Translations under genes and position numbers: made by a program
The notes under the pieces: generated by a model
What the model was told of the DNA's origin: nothing
Database searches by the model: none
Seen by the model: the letters and a program-made list of their open reading frames with translations, nothing else
Assembly (NCBI GenBank): GCA_022497145.1
Contig: MU385926.1
Span: 102,720-166,719 of the forward strand
From: Rostrohypoxylon terebratum
Taxonomy: Eukaryota > Ascomycota > Sordariomycetes > Xylariales > Hypoxylaceae
Reading direction: 5' to 3'
Length of the DNA stretch: 64,000 nt
Part shown: positions 23,379 through 33,877 of the stretch, piece by piece
Position numbering within the stretch: the stretch's first letter is position 1
Layout: each line of letters starts with the position of its first letter

Positions 23379-24106
23379 CGTTGCGTTGAGGGTTTTCTAG
23401 TTCCCAATAGGGGCGTGGTCCACTTCGCAGTGTCTCGTGAGTAATCCTAGCCTCTAGGACCTACCTAGGACCTAGGTACCTATATAGTAGGTAGGGCTGG
23501 TTGCTTTGTGGTATCAACCTTGCCCACTATAAATCTCTCATTGCAAATTCCCGGGATGACGTTTCTTTACAGGCGGCATTAGAGCCCCGGAGCCGGGTAA
23601 TACCGTGGACTAGATAGTTCTATTGGGCCTCGCATTGCCGGAGGGAATATGTATGGGTGGGGTTTAAGATTGCCGGGAAGTCTTGCCTGGAGGTGCAATA
23701 ATATGTGTTGATTATTTCGTGAAATGTCACCATCCGTAGCGTCTCTTTTTCCTCGGTAGGATAGAGCTAGGGGTGTTTACAATGCAATCCATGTCGAACT
23801 ATAGAAATATAGGCAAGTCAATCGAAAGCCATGGAATTTCACAAAGCATGTTTACTGTACTGCAACTAGTGAAGAAAAACTCGTTTGCGAAATCATAAGG
23901 TCCCATTCTGTGTGACTATCTAGTATCTCTGGTTCCATGTAGAAGCACCATCCGACTACTCCTGAGTCGCAGTGCCAAAACTAGCCTACCTTCAGAGTTG
24001 TGTCCTGTTACCTGAAGGCAAACTAGTAATAATCAATCCTTTGGGGCCAAGAATCAGACAAGACCTGGCCCATATCACCGTAATCCGGTGCGATCAAATG
24101 CCTAGT
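23379..24106. other. Intergenic, CipB-like to ankyrin gene
   Basis: No gene. Holds a compound CCTAGG/GGTACC repeat word at 23453-23496, just upstream of the CipB-like gene. Confidence 0.5.
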
Positions 24107-26002
24107 TTAGTGGTTCTCAGCCACCATAGCACCACTTCCATCATCAGTGCCGCGCCCGCCTCTTGGCCCACCGCCGTTTCCCCCTCTTCCCCCACCAGGA
24201 TGGCGTGCACCTCTTCCTCTTCCTCCGCCCTCTCCCCTTCCTCTACCTCCACCTCTTCCTCTAAATTCACCTTCACCTCTCCCTCCACCCCCATCGCGTC
24301 CACCGCGTCCACCGCGTCCTCCGCGTCCTCCGCGCCCGCCACGTCCGCCACGTCCTGTGCTGCTGTTGCTACCAACGCTTGCCTGTGACGATGAAGCGCG
24401 GCCTTCTGCCGCTCGGAGGAGATTGACTAGATCCTTGTCGAGAGGGGCAGGACGTCCTAGGATGAGAAGATCGAGGGGCGTTCTATCATCCAGATCCTTG
24501 CTTGAGGCATCGGCGCCGTGCTTCAGCAAGATTTGGATAAGAAGTCTTTGTCGCTCCTGAGAATTTCGGTTGCCATCGTGGCAAGCGGCGTGTAGAGGGG
24601 TTCGCAGAAGATTATCGCGGTGGTGCAAATTGGCGCCCCGCTTGATGAACCGGGTGAGGACGGCCAAGTCCCAAGGAGATATGGAGACCATATCGTAAAT
24701 TGGTGTGCGGCCATAGCTGTCTCGGATGTTGATATCAACACCCTTGTCAAGCATCCAGAAGATGGTATGTTCGAATCGATCAGCCTTGATGCACAGTACG
24801 TGGAGTGGGGTTCTTAAGCCGTGGTTATAGTCCCAGCCGGGTTCGGTGAGGCTGGCGCCGAAATCGATCAACATCTTCAGTAAGAACTCGCAATAGGGAA
24901 TGATAACTTCATCTATCAATAATTTCTCTAGGGTACGCGTCTTTGGCTTTTTCTGTGGCTGATAATTTACCATCAGTGAAGCGATCCGATATGGGGTACT
25001 CTGGTAAGTATACGGATCAATAGCCTTCGCGTCCGCTCCACATAGTAGGAGCGTGACAATACTGTTTTTCTTTTGCCTGTACACGACCTTGAGATCTTCA
25101 AGAGAGTCGTACCATAGTTCGTCGTGACGGAGTCTCAAACTAAGCTGGTCAAAGAGGGGCATATCGTCTCCCGGAGATGATTCTTGATCAACAGAATCCC
25201 AAGACATCATCAGTGGAACTGCATTCAAGTTTGCTCCAAATTTTGCGAGTAAGCGAACGATCGTGTCAAAAGCTTCTCCTGGCATCATAGCGCTAATCGC
25301 GTAGTTGATCGGCATCCATTGACGACGGTGTCCTATGTTGCGAGCAATGGCCGGGTTGGAGTCGAATAGGGACGGATGCTCATCTCTCAGATTAACATCG
25401 GCTCCCCACTCCAAAAGCTTTTGAAAACTAACCAGCTGGCCAGAGTGCATCGTGACGATGAGTGGCGTGACATAACGACTCACTTGATGGTGAACCTGAT
25501 TGGATTCATGCGATTGCTTAAATCGATAATTGATTAAAGTCGGATCTCTCATCAACCAATCGTGAATTACGCCCCATTCATTCCTCGCACATGCCCACCA
25601 CAAGATGTGGTAGTCTTCGAACTTGTCATTCTTGAAAAGACAATCTCTCATGAGGATGGAAAAGCCTCGGCATGTCTGGCCGAGGCGAGATCTTGATCGT
25701 TGAGACAAATATGATGCAACGTGCAGCAGAGTCTCTTGGGGAATGCTGACTATACCTTTGGGTTTGGCCTTCGCATCTTTGTTCTCTTGAACCTTGACCT
25801 GCACGTCTCGTAGAGAAAGACGAGACAGAACTAGTTCTTCCTTTTTGTCCTTAGCATCCTGGCGGGGGCCAGGTATGCCGGCATATAACAGGTGATGATA
25901 TTCCGAAAGATCCCAATCCGGGACGGGGCGAGAAGGTGCTGAGGCGCTAGAAGAAGGGCCTTTAGCGATAAGGGTTTTCTGGGCGTTCTGTTCCGACGCC
26001 AT
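24107..26002 (-). CDS. F-box/ankyrin-repeat protein with C-terminal RGG tail
   Basis: Intronless, 631 aa. An F-box-like segment lies at about 83-122 (IVSIPQETLLHVASYLSQ, then RLGQTCRGF). Ankyrin repeats follow at about 165-540, the clearest being LLEWGADVNLRDEHP, LRTPLHVLCIKADRFE, LDKGVDINIRDSYGRTPIYD, RTPLHAACHDGN and LLKHGADASSKDLDDRTPLDLL. The last 80 or so residues (from about 550) are an Arg-Gly-Gly tail with seven near-perfect GGR units, then mixed GRG and GEG motifs. An F-box with ankyrins suggests a substrate adaptor of an SCF ubiquitin ligase; RGG tails usually bind RNA or drive condensates. The two joined in one fungal protein is unusual. Antisense Pro-rich frames over the tail are shadows. 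Confidence 0.85.
   Translation of the reverse strand: MASEQNAQKTLIAKGPSSSASAPSRPVPDWDLSEYHHLLYAGIPGPRQDAKDKKEELVLSRLSLRDVQVKVQENKDAKAKPKGIVSIPQETLLHVASYLSQRSRSRLGQTCRGFSILMRDCLFKNDKFEDYHILWWACARNEWGVIHDWLMRDPTLINYRFKQSHESNQVHHQVSRYVTPLIVTMHSGQLVSFQKLLEWGADVNLRDEHPSLFDSNPAIARNIGHRRQWMPINYAISAMMPGEAFDTIVRLLAKFGANLNAVPLMMSWDSVDQESSPGDDMPLFDQLSLRLRHDELWYDSLEDLKVVYRQKKNSIVTLLLCGADAKAIDPYTYQSTPYRIASLMVNYQPQKKPKTRTLEKLLIDEVIIPYCEFLLKMLIDFGASLTEPGWDYNHGLRTPLHVLCIKADRFEHTIFWMLDKGVDINIRDSYGRTPIYDMVSISPWDLAVLTRFIKRGANLHHRDNLLRTPLHAACHDGNRNSQERQRLLIQILLKHGADASSKDLDDRTPLDLLILGRPAPLDKDLVNLLRAAEGRASSSQASVGSNSSTGRGGRGGRGGRGGRGGRGGRDGGGGRGEGEFRGRGGGRGRGEGGGRGRGARHPGGGRGGNGGGPRGGRGTDDGSGAMVAENH
24290..24356 (-). 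repeat. Minisatellite encoding the RGG run
   Basis: Nine-base units (cgcgtccac/cgcgtcctc on the plus strand) tandemly repeated about seven times encode GGR on the minus strand; probably length-variable. Confidence 0.75.
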
Positions 26003-27539
26003 ACTCGGGGGACAGTGATTGTAGAATCGGAGATAGACGGGTAATCACTTAACGTTTATTTCCTAACCTCTCCACCTATGTCAGTTTTGAACCTTGCCAG
26101 GCAATTGCCAGTGACACGGCAGTCATATTCCGATGACGGAATGAAGTGAGGAAAGTATGGGAAGTATGGGGAGTATACAAAGTGTAAAGAGTGGGTGGAT
26201 ATTCCCCAAGAGAAAGCGCGAAAGCGTGCGTATGAGGGTGCGAGGGTAACAAGTCTCATCAGTAGGAGGATGTTACACTATTGCTGGGACAAATAAGGTC
26301 GTTCAATGGCGAGAGGTATTGTGAATAATAGCCAGACCCAGATGGTGGTGATGACTGAAATGTCCACAAAAGCAGGGTCGTGGTTTCGTAAAATTCCTGT
26401 TTGGGTGAAGGTGAAAAGAAAAACCGGTAGAGGTGAGGAAAAGAAAAGTTGGAAAGTTTGAAGGTGACGAGACTGACTTAGACTCCGAAATATTATCGGA
26501 ATTCACATTGATTATATCCACTTTTGTAGCGTTGTGACTGCCTTTCTTTTCTTTATTGTGTTAGGCCGTGGATTGAATCGTCAAGGAAGTCACGGAGGTC
26601 ACGAGCGGTGACTCACCTTTGACAATTGGAATAGACCTCAACCTCGCTCTTTCCATTATTATTACACGAGTAATAATAAATCGAAGAGGGATAGTTTAGG
26701 GGATTATAACTTTTTTTCTTCCTTTATGTAGGTAGATACTCATATACCAAGAGTACTTCGATATTAATATTGATATATAATAGGTATCCATATAATACCA
26801 ACTAAGTTAAGGTCTACAATCTTTATTTTTTTTCACTTGTACGTATATAAGGTAGGTTAAAAACTTGAGCCTTATTTATAATACATTTAGAAATGTAAGC
26901 TAGGTATATCGACCCAATACTTCGATTTTGTGTACCTTTAAACGCATTTATGTGATGCTATTGCGTATCCTCGTATTTCGAAACCACTCATTCACGTAAC
27001 TGCTTATTACAATCACTTACGGCGGCTTTGAATACACATCACGATAAATCATTCCCACCGGCGTAGCTCTAATCGTCCTCTCACATACGAAACCAATAGG
27101 GAATATTCCACACTTAAAAAAATTTCAAAACTCTTATTAATTTTCTTCAACTACTGTTCAAACAACTTTATAAAAAGACCTGTAAACATTAGCCCAATAT
27201 ATGCAAAGGAGGTAGGCTTATATGACATAGGTAAAAGCTAAGATAATGTCATTACCATGAAACTACTTAACTAGTCGCTGGCCTGTTCACCTACGCTTAC
27301 ATGAATTTAATATCTCAAACAGTGAGCTCATCAACTGTAAATCTAAATTTATATATTAAATCAAACTCCATTTCTTCATCCCAAATCACCTATTTCCAAT
27401 TCTTGGACAGACTCTTCCATAATGAAAATTTGATCGCGTAGCAACTGGCATAAGTCGAGGAGGAGTTACTACGTCTAATAGCCACATTTACTGCGCCACA
27501 GACACGGTTCAGGTAATGGATGCGTACCTGGCAGAAAGA

Positions 27540-27662
27540 CCAGAGAGAAGGTGCCCTATGTACTAATAGTACCGTGATATACTGTATAGATCCCGGTTTT
27601 TGATTGATTAATCAGGACAGTGTATCACGGTGCTATTGATACATGAAGCACTTTCTCTGTGG
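27540..27662. mobile_element. MITE-like 123-bp inverted-repeat element
   Basis: Two 46-bp arms (27540-27585 and 27617-27662) are inverted copies with 37 of 46 matching positions, separated by a 31-bp spacer. Eight of the nine mismatches are transitions. Arms begin near CCAGAGAGAA and end near CCGTGATATACTGT. No coding capacity. I cannot see a clean target-site duplication. Confidence 0.6.
27617..27662. repeat. Right arm of the MITE-like inverted repeat
   Basis: Inverted partner of 27540-27585; compare the element entry for the match count. Confidence 0.6.
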
Positions 27663-28257
27663 TACCTAAGTACTTACCTAGTCCTAAGCTACGTACCTCA
27701 AGCCAAGCGCGGTTAAATACGGCCCAGGTTGGCCTACCCGCTCAGAACAGCGAAATCGGTCGCTGAAATAAAATAAAATATCCAATCAAGGATTCCATTC
27801 GGATCTCGCTGATCGTGTCAACTCTTGTTATCAAGGCGATTTCTGTTGTTATGATAATGACCGACTTTATTACGTTTGCTCCCGCGGGGTCTGGTTTAAA
27901 ATGCTGCTAGGAACACCGTTGGATTTATTTGGTGCTTCTGGGATGCTAATTGGTCTTGAAGTTTTACCAAAAGCCCGGTGATGATTTCCTGAAGGGTTGA
28001 GGCGATCTTGCTAGTATAACCTTGACGTATGGTCTCGATATATAATCTCAGATCCTCATGACTCTAGCTATCTGATAGCTTGGACGTGTTTGGGTTCGTT
28101 CTACAACCCTCGTTAAACACGTGAATACGATTTATACATCTTGTCTTGTTATTAATTGCCAAAGCTATTTTTCTTTTTACTTAATGATCGCGTAATTTTA
28201 CCGCTTCTACAGTGTGATTTTTATTTTGCCACCCGGTTAGCTCAACAAGGTACGAAT

Positions 28258-29181
28258 TTACGACTTTGCAAGTGTTTCCCCTAGCTCTTTACCGCGGTCA
28301 GCCGCTGCCTTCACAGCTTTATCCACAGCTTCCTTGAGTCCAGAAGTCTCGAAGCTCTTCAGCGCGGCCTCCGTAGTTCCTTTGGGGCTGGTTACGTTCC
28401 TTCGCAACTGCGCCGGCTCGTCAGACGACTCGACAAGCATCTTGCCTGCTCCGTAGCAAGTCTGCTTTGCGAGGCGGGTAGCTTGATCTCGCGTAAGTCC
28501 TAAGCTTATTCCGCTCTCGATCAAGTGCTCTACCACGGCGAAGAAGTACGCCGGTCCGGATCCTAGAATAAGACGGTATCTGATCAGCAGGTTTCATATG
28601 ACATTGTCGAGGAGGAGATATGTCCTACCTGATAGCCCCGTCACGACGTCGATTAGCTCTTCCCGGTCTACCCATTCGGTCACCTTGCTCACGCTAGCCA
28701 GGAGCGATGCGGCGAGGTCCTTCTCCGCCTGGGACACATCGTCGCTCGCGAAGAGACCCGAGGCGCCTTCGCCGAGCAAGGCGGGGGTGTTCGGCATAAC
28801 GCGGATTATGTGGGGTGAGCGCCCATCCGCTAGTTTGAACCACTCCTTCAGGCTTTCCAGCGTGATGCCCGCGGCGATTGAGACAATTAAAGGCAGAGAA
28901 GTGCGCGCAGCCCAGGCGCCGGCGAGCTCCTGGCAGACTCCTTTCGTGACTTGCGGTTTCACGGCTAGAACGAGAAGTTCCGCGTCCTGAGAGGCCTCGA
29001 TGTTGGAGGCTGAGGTGCGAACACCGGTAGCCGCTATTTTTTCCCGGTTTACATCCCACGGCTCGGAGACGTAGATATTCTGTTTATCGATGCCCTTGGT
29101 TACGAGGCCGCCGATGATGGCGCCGGCCATGTTGCCACCGCCTATGAAGCATAACTTGCTCTTCTCTAGTTGAGAGGACAT
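28258..29181 (-). CDS. Pyrroline-5-carboxylate reductase
   Basis: Two exons: 28629-29181 and 28258-28562, 66-nt intron, 285 aa. Catalyses the last step of proline synthesis, reducing pyrroline-5-carboxylate with NAD(P)H. Rossmann motif CFIGGGNMAGAIIGG at residues 11-25, VLAVKPQ, VMPNTPALLGEGASG, and the conserved VTGLSGSGPAYFF segment restored by the splice. The C-terminal dimerisation domain has LTRDQATRLAKQT and NVTSPKGTTEAAL. Length is normal for the family. The ATG at 29181 is chosen; the frame upstream opens only with a non-ATG codon. Housekeeping enzyme, cytosolic or mitochondrial. Confidence 0.93.
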
Positions 29182-29774
29182 TTTGGATCTTGTTGGAAGT
29201 GTGTTGTAAGGTGTAAGGTTTGACAATAATCTATTTCGCTATTTTTTTTTCAATGCTATTATATATTTGCGTTTGCGCTCTTAAGTTAGGTAGTTTTAGT
29301 TGATACTTAAGTCTTAGGTAAGTCTTAGGTACTTCACCTAGTGCCCCGGCACCCCCATTTCTCCTCATTGTCGCAGATGGATCCATACATCCACTGAAGT
29401 GCCCCCCCTCTATTATGGCTCAACCAATTGGGTCACTAAGCTCCAGGGCAGCCAGGGCAGTGCTTTCCAGTCAATGAATCGTTTGTAAAGTCAGGCACTT
29501 CCTACCTCATCATATCGGTATTTTTAATAAACAGATTGGATGCAGATTTGTAAATTGTTTATGGGTATCTACCTAGGACCTAGGACCTAGGTATATAGGT
29601 AATCAAGATCGAAAATCTCAATTCAAAGGTTTTCCCGCAGACTGTAACTTGTAGACTGCGACCTATCATGGATGCAAATAGCCAGTCGCTACACTAACTC
29701 GGGACCCACAAAACAATGCCATTTAAATTATTCCTTCTCTAACCGCTGGGAAATGAACATAATTCATCTCGATT
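29182..29774. other. Intergenic, P5C reductase to TRI14-like gene
   Basis: No gene. CCTAGG words cluster at 29571-29600; other taagtcttaggta direct repeats lie near 29310. Confidence 0.5.
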
Positions 29775-30913
29775 TTATGTGGCCAAGAGTTTTTCGATAT
29801 CCGGCGTGATATCTACCAGTGGAAACTCCGTCCTATTTCCGGCCGAGGTTCCGGGAACGATCGGGTCACTGAACCACTCGATCACCGCGAAAACGGTCCC
29901 GGAAACTTCGACGGTCGCAGTGTTCAAGGCATCGGGGTCCAGGGGAGGATCGTTCGGAATGAGACCCAGATATTCGGCAGCTTCCCACTTGCCGTCCGCT
30001 GATCTCAGCACCGAGACACCCCTGTAATGCTCCGAAACGAGCAGCACCTTCCCTCCGTACTTCGGTGGTAGGTATATGGCGTCGAGCGACTCGATTGAAC
30101 TGTTAGCCGGCGTCCTAGGGACGAGCACGGGAGTACCTTTTTCTGCCGTCAAGTCGAACCGGTAGATCTCGCCGCTGCCGGTTTCGTTCTTCGCATCGCT
30201 GACCAGCAGGATATCCCCCGTCGCCGCGAGACCAGTGAGCCCGGCATAGTTATGATCAATATCGTCGGGTAGATACCATGGCTCTATACTGTTGCCGTCC
30301 GGCTCGACTCGTAAGATGGTACCCGGATAGCTTCCTAGCACATAGACGTGGCCGCGGGAATCGTGCTCGACGTCTTGCTCGCCGCCATACAATCCCTGGC
30401 TCACCTTGGTGATGTTTAGAGACCACACGAGCTCTTTTTCGACCGGGTCATATCGCATGATGTAGTCGTCACCTGAAATCTCGTGGTCAGGGGTCTCATG
30501 TGGAACTGCGGAGTCCACCAGGATGGATATCAGGTTCGTGTACGGATCCCATGCTACACCTCCTATGTGAAATGGCCTAGTGCGCGTTATGCCAGGGAAT
30601 TCTATTGTCAAGACTGTCTCGGCTTTGTACGGATCGTACACGATTACTGATGCGTTAAAAAGCGCGCTATGGTTTTTTTTTAGCTGCAAGCCACATCACA
30701 CACACGCATCAGCTGTGAGATAACGCACCCGAAGTACAAGAGACACTGATGCAGATCGAAGTCGGCGTTTTCGGGATAGAGCTGGTACGAGTCAACGATG
30801 ATGGTTCCATTATCAAACGGCGCGCATTCTTTCCGATGTGAGATGCGACGGCTTTTTGCGTGTGCAATGTGCGACAGCAATGCTGCACAAAGCCATATAA
30901 AGTGGTGAATCAT
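29775..30913 (-). CDS. TRI14-like secreted beta-propeller protein
   Basis: Two exons: 30729-30913 and 29775-30666; 62-nt intron; 358 aa. Signal peptide MIHHFIWLCAALLSHIAHA, then NGTIIVDSYQLYPENADFD; the splice rebuilds CLLYFGALFNASVIVYDPY. Further motifs are FHIGGVAWD, ISILVDSA, GGEQDVEHDSRGHVYVLG, ILRVEPDG and LPPKYGGKVLLVSEHY, a six-bladed propeller pattern of the SMP-30 kind. It matches what I know of TRI14, a protein encoded in trichothecene clusters of Fusarium whose biochemical role is unsettled and which is linked to virulence. No trichodiene synthase or other core trichothecene gene is in the window, so this is an orphan homologue. Several N-glycosylation sequons are present. Confidence 0.8.
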
Positions 30914-31390
30914 GGTTGTGATCCGCACGATCGAGGCGTCCCCTAGTGTGATAGAACGATCAAATGGAGCCCTTCGATCTCCTATTGATGTACATAGGCA
31001 TGTATACCCCAACGTCGTACGTGACAACCCGGTTACTTCACGTTGTGTTACAGTGCGGTGGTTCTCTCCCCTCTCTGCCGCGTATTGCACTCGGTACTTC
31101 AAGAAATGGCTGGCCGTGGGTTTTATAGTAGCTGATTGAACAGTTTATCCGGACGAGAGTACTAGGACGGTAGCCCACCCCGCATCACCAAATTGAAATC
31201 ATGGAGGGTATGATTTTTGACTTAATAGCTGGCGAGATTGAGCAGTTAGCCTAGCCTCGATGAATACGACTCACGCATGACTAAAAGTTTGCTAGATATT
31301 TCATTTAAATTGTAATCAGGGTGCCCGAACACCCGGGAATAGTTTCACATTGACAACCGAGGCGTATTGGGTGGGCTCATCTGTTTATTC
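30914..31390. other. Intergenic, TRI14-like to isochorismatase gene
   Basis: No gene seen; upstream region of the TRI14-like gene and 3' flank of the next gene. Confidence 0.5.
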
Positions 31391-32478
31391 TTACACAAGT
31401 TTACCCTCGACGATGCTTTTGCTATCGACGACAAACCCGTATCCATTCTATAGTGTATATTAGCTAGATGCACAAAACAAATATCGCCAATGTGAGGGAT
31501 GAAAAAAGCCAACTATGTGGTACGTAGATATGCGAATAAAAGAAATCACATGCTGGACAATGTACAAATGGCCTCGGATGTGTAAGTGACTCACCGATGC
31601 ATTGTAAACAGTGACATCTTGCCCTCCCGGAGTAGTCGTAGCACAGCAATTTTCTACCAGAACGCAGTCCCATCCACGATAATATGCGTCGGCCAAAGTC
31701 CCTAGTACGCACTGGTCCGTATTGACGCCCGCGAACATGAGTGTACGATATCCACCAGCGGCAAGCTCTCTCGCGAGCGGCGTCTCCCCGTGCCAAAGAC
31801 CTGAGATACGATTCTTGCTGCAGAACACGTCTGAGTCCGCGCGGCTGGCATCTTGCAAGGGCCTGTAGATCTTCGCATTCCAAGAACCTTCCATCAATAA
31901 GCGGCCCATCCCGTCTCCCATGTCGGAACCGAACCCGTTCCTAGCATGTTTGCTGTCTTTAGGTGGAGTAATGAGGCTGTTAGCGAAGCTACGCTCGGTG
32001 GCTGCGGGCATTGCGCACAGGTCGCCATCGTTTAAGCCCCAGTTCAGCCAAATGATCTAGGCTCGATGCTAGCGTCAGTGGCAGCTCTCTCTCCAGATTT
32101 TATGATTTATCAGCGCTTTTATGTGATTATGAATGATATATGTAGGACGGTCATGTGAAAACGCATCACCAGCTATCGACGCCTCTACTGTACCTTGACG
32201 TCAACCTCCCGACATTTCTTGATGACCCCGAGGACATGATCTACTGCAGCTAAGCCGGTAGGGTGGTCACTGCACCTCGGATGCAGAAAGAAATTTTGCA
32301 TATCGACCACGATTAGAGCGCTCAAGGCTGGCGCCACGGTAACCGATGCATCGGGACCTTGCGTCGTACGGATATTGAAGCCGGGAGAGGAAACACCCCG
32401 AGTAAGATCGTACGTCTTAGTATCACGATTGTACGTCCATTCGTCGCCCTTAGGTCCTAGTGTTAGAGTTGGTAACAT
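31391..32478 (-). CDS. Isochorismatase-family cysteine hydrolase
   Basis: Three exons: 32194-32478, 31595-32056, 31391-31447; introns 138 and 147 nt... 267 aa. The catalytic triad is visible: Asp59 (ALIVVDMQNFF), Lys176 (FCSKNRISGLW) and Cys211 (FAGVNTDQCVLGT). The last exon restores the family ending NGYGFVVDSKS after VTVYNAS. Family members hydrolyse amides or vinyl ethers (isochorismate, nicotinamide, N-carbamoyl compounds); substrate cannot be read from sequence. The start at 32478 is the first ATG giving the usual LTLGPKGDEW opening. An upstream short frame at about 32640 encodes a signal-peptide-like stretch but ends in a stop and may be part of an unrecognised first exon, in which case the enzyme would be secreted. 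Confidence 0.85.
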
Positions 32479-33081
32479 TATGAGTGGACGAATCTCGAAA
32501 TTTCCGCGGAACAGATGGGTCACTTGCCAAGCTGATAGCCCGAACCAAAGCAAGGGAGGGGAGGCGATCGTAAAATCGCTGTATTATGCGAGGGGTAAAA
32601 GAAATATGAGGGCTAGTCGGAGTTGGAGCATGTTCATCGCGGTCGCACCCTCGCGACTCGGAGCAGCGACCCTGATCCGACCAACTACAGAGTGCCGATA
32701 AGGCGGGGAAGAGCTCAGCTTATACGCCGCATGCTGTAGCTGGCGTTTCATGAGGGCAGCTCTCGTGATGGGGTTAGCTTGCTAATTACCCAACCACATG
32801 CGCCGCAGCATGCGTCGTGTATTCAGCTATCGCGGCCATGACGGCATTAACCAGAAGCATAATGCATTCGCATTTTCTAAGTCTACGCGTACAAAGCCGT
32901 TAGATTATTATATAAAGAGGTCAAATCTGCTCCAAGTCTGAATGTCAATTAGTGAGTAGGTACCTACTATTCATCAAATTACAAAATTAATTTATAAAAG
33001 TCTTCGCAACTCCGGCTAGGAAGAGCTTAGAATTCAACATTTGCATACGTAGACTTTGGCTCCCCTCTGACTTCGTTCACA
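32479..33081. other. Divergent intergenic region, isochorismatase and VOC genes
   Basis: 600 bp between the two divergent starts, so it probably contains both promoters. It includes the short signal-peptide-like reading at about 32587-32640 (minus) mentioned with the isochorismatase gene. Confidence 0.5.
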
Positions 33082-33877
33082 ATGGTTGAGGCAGATCTTA
33101 CCAGCAAAGTTATTTCGCCATCAAGTATGGCACACATAGTGCTGAGGACCGGCAGGTTCAAGTCGATGGTAAAGATCATCGATCACACTGCAACGTTTAT
33201 ATATGAAGCTAACGCGGGATTAGATTGAGTTTTACAAGAGTTTATTAGGTGCTCATGTCGTGGCCGAGACTACGGTTATGGCCTTCTTAACCTACGACAA
33301 CGAGCATCATCGGATCGCAATCCGTGCGGTGCCCGGGTGTGGCGATATGGTCCGCGCGAGTGCTGGACTAGATCATATCGCTTTTACTTTCGACTCGTTG
33401 AACGACTTAGCAGCGGCCTACCTCCAGCGCAAAGCCCGCGGCATTCTCCCCGTTTGGTCTGTGAATCACGGACCTACGACTTCCATGTTGGATTTCCCAC
33501 AAAACCATCATCATGGTGGATAGCTTGACTAACTTTTTGCTAGTTACTATCAAGATCCCGACGGAAACGTGATAGAGACGCAGGTAGACAATTTCGATAC
33601 GGTCGAGGAGGCTACAGAGTATATGATGGGCCCCGAACTAGCGGAGAATCCCTTTGGTGTTGATTTCGACCCGGAGGACTTGATCAAGCGTTTAAACAGC
33701 GGTGAGCCGGAAGCCGATATAAAAAAACGACCCAATATCGGTCCTCGCGGGATTGAAGATGTTCCTCTTCTCCATCTGCCTCCACCTCTCGTGAAAGACA
33801 ATTACGAGCCCATCGAGGGCCTGTCTAACGCCACGCCTACGATGCAAAAGTTCCAGGCCAGTTCAGTGGCGGTGTAA
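33082..33877 (+). CDS. VOC-fold protein (glyoxalase/extradiol dioxygenase-like)
   Basis: Three exons: 33082-33168, 33224-33486, 33544-33877; introns 55 and 57 nt; 227 aa. Vicinal-oxygen-chelate fold with metal ligands at His18 (SMAHIVLRTG), His80 (AGLDHIAFTF) and Glu128 (YYQDPDGNVIETQVD). The splices rebuild FKSMIEFYKSLLGAHVV and HGPTTSIYYQDPDGN. A 90-residue C-terminal extension (ATEYMMGPELAENPFGVDFD, then Pro-rich) is usual in fungal proteins annotated as 2,3-dihydroxybiphenyl dioxygenase-like. Actual reaction unknown. It is divergent from the isochorismatase-like gene, which may hint at shared use in aromatic compound turnover; this is inference only. Confidence 0.87.

Larger units (their letters stand above)
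26003..28257. other. AT-rich gene-free stretch, 2.25 kb
   Basis: No gene on either strand. The first 250 bp is the upstream region of the ankyrin gene. It becomes strongly AT-rich around 26650-27420, and contains the hairpin element at 27540-27662. Confidence 0.55.

Noticed and set aside
24147..24560. Pro-rich open frame on the plus strand
   Set aside because: It is the antisense of the RGG-encoding minisatellite of the ankyrin gene.
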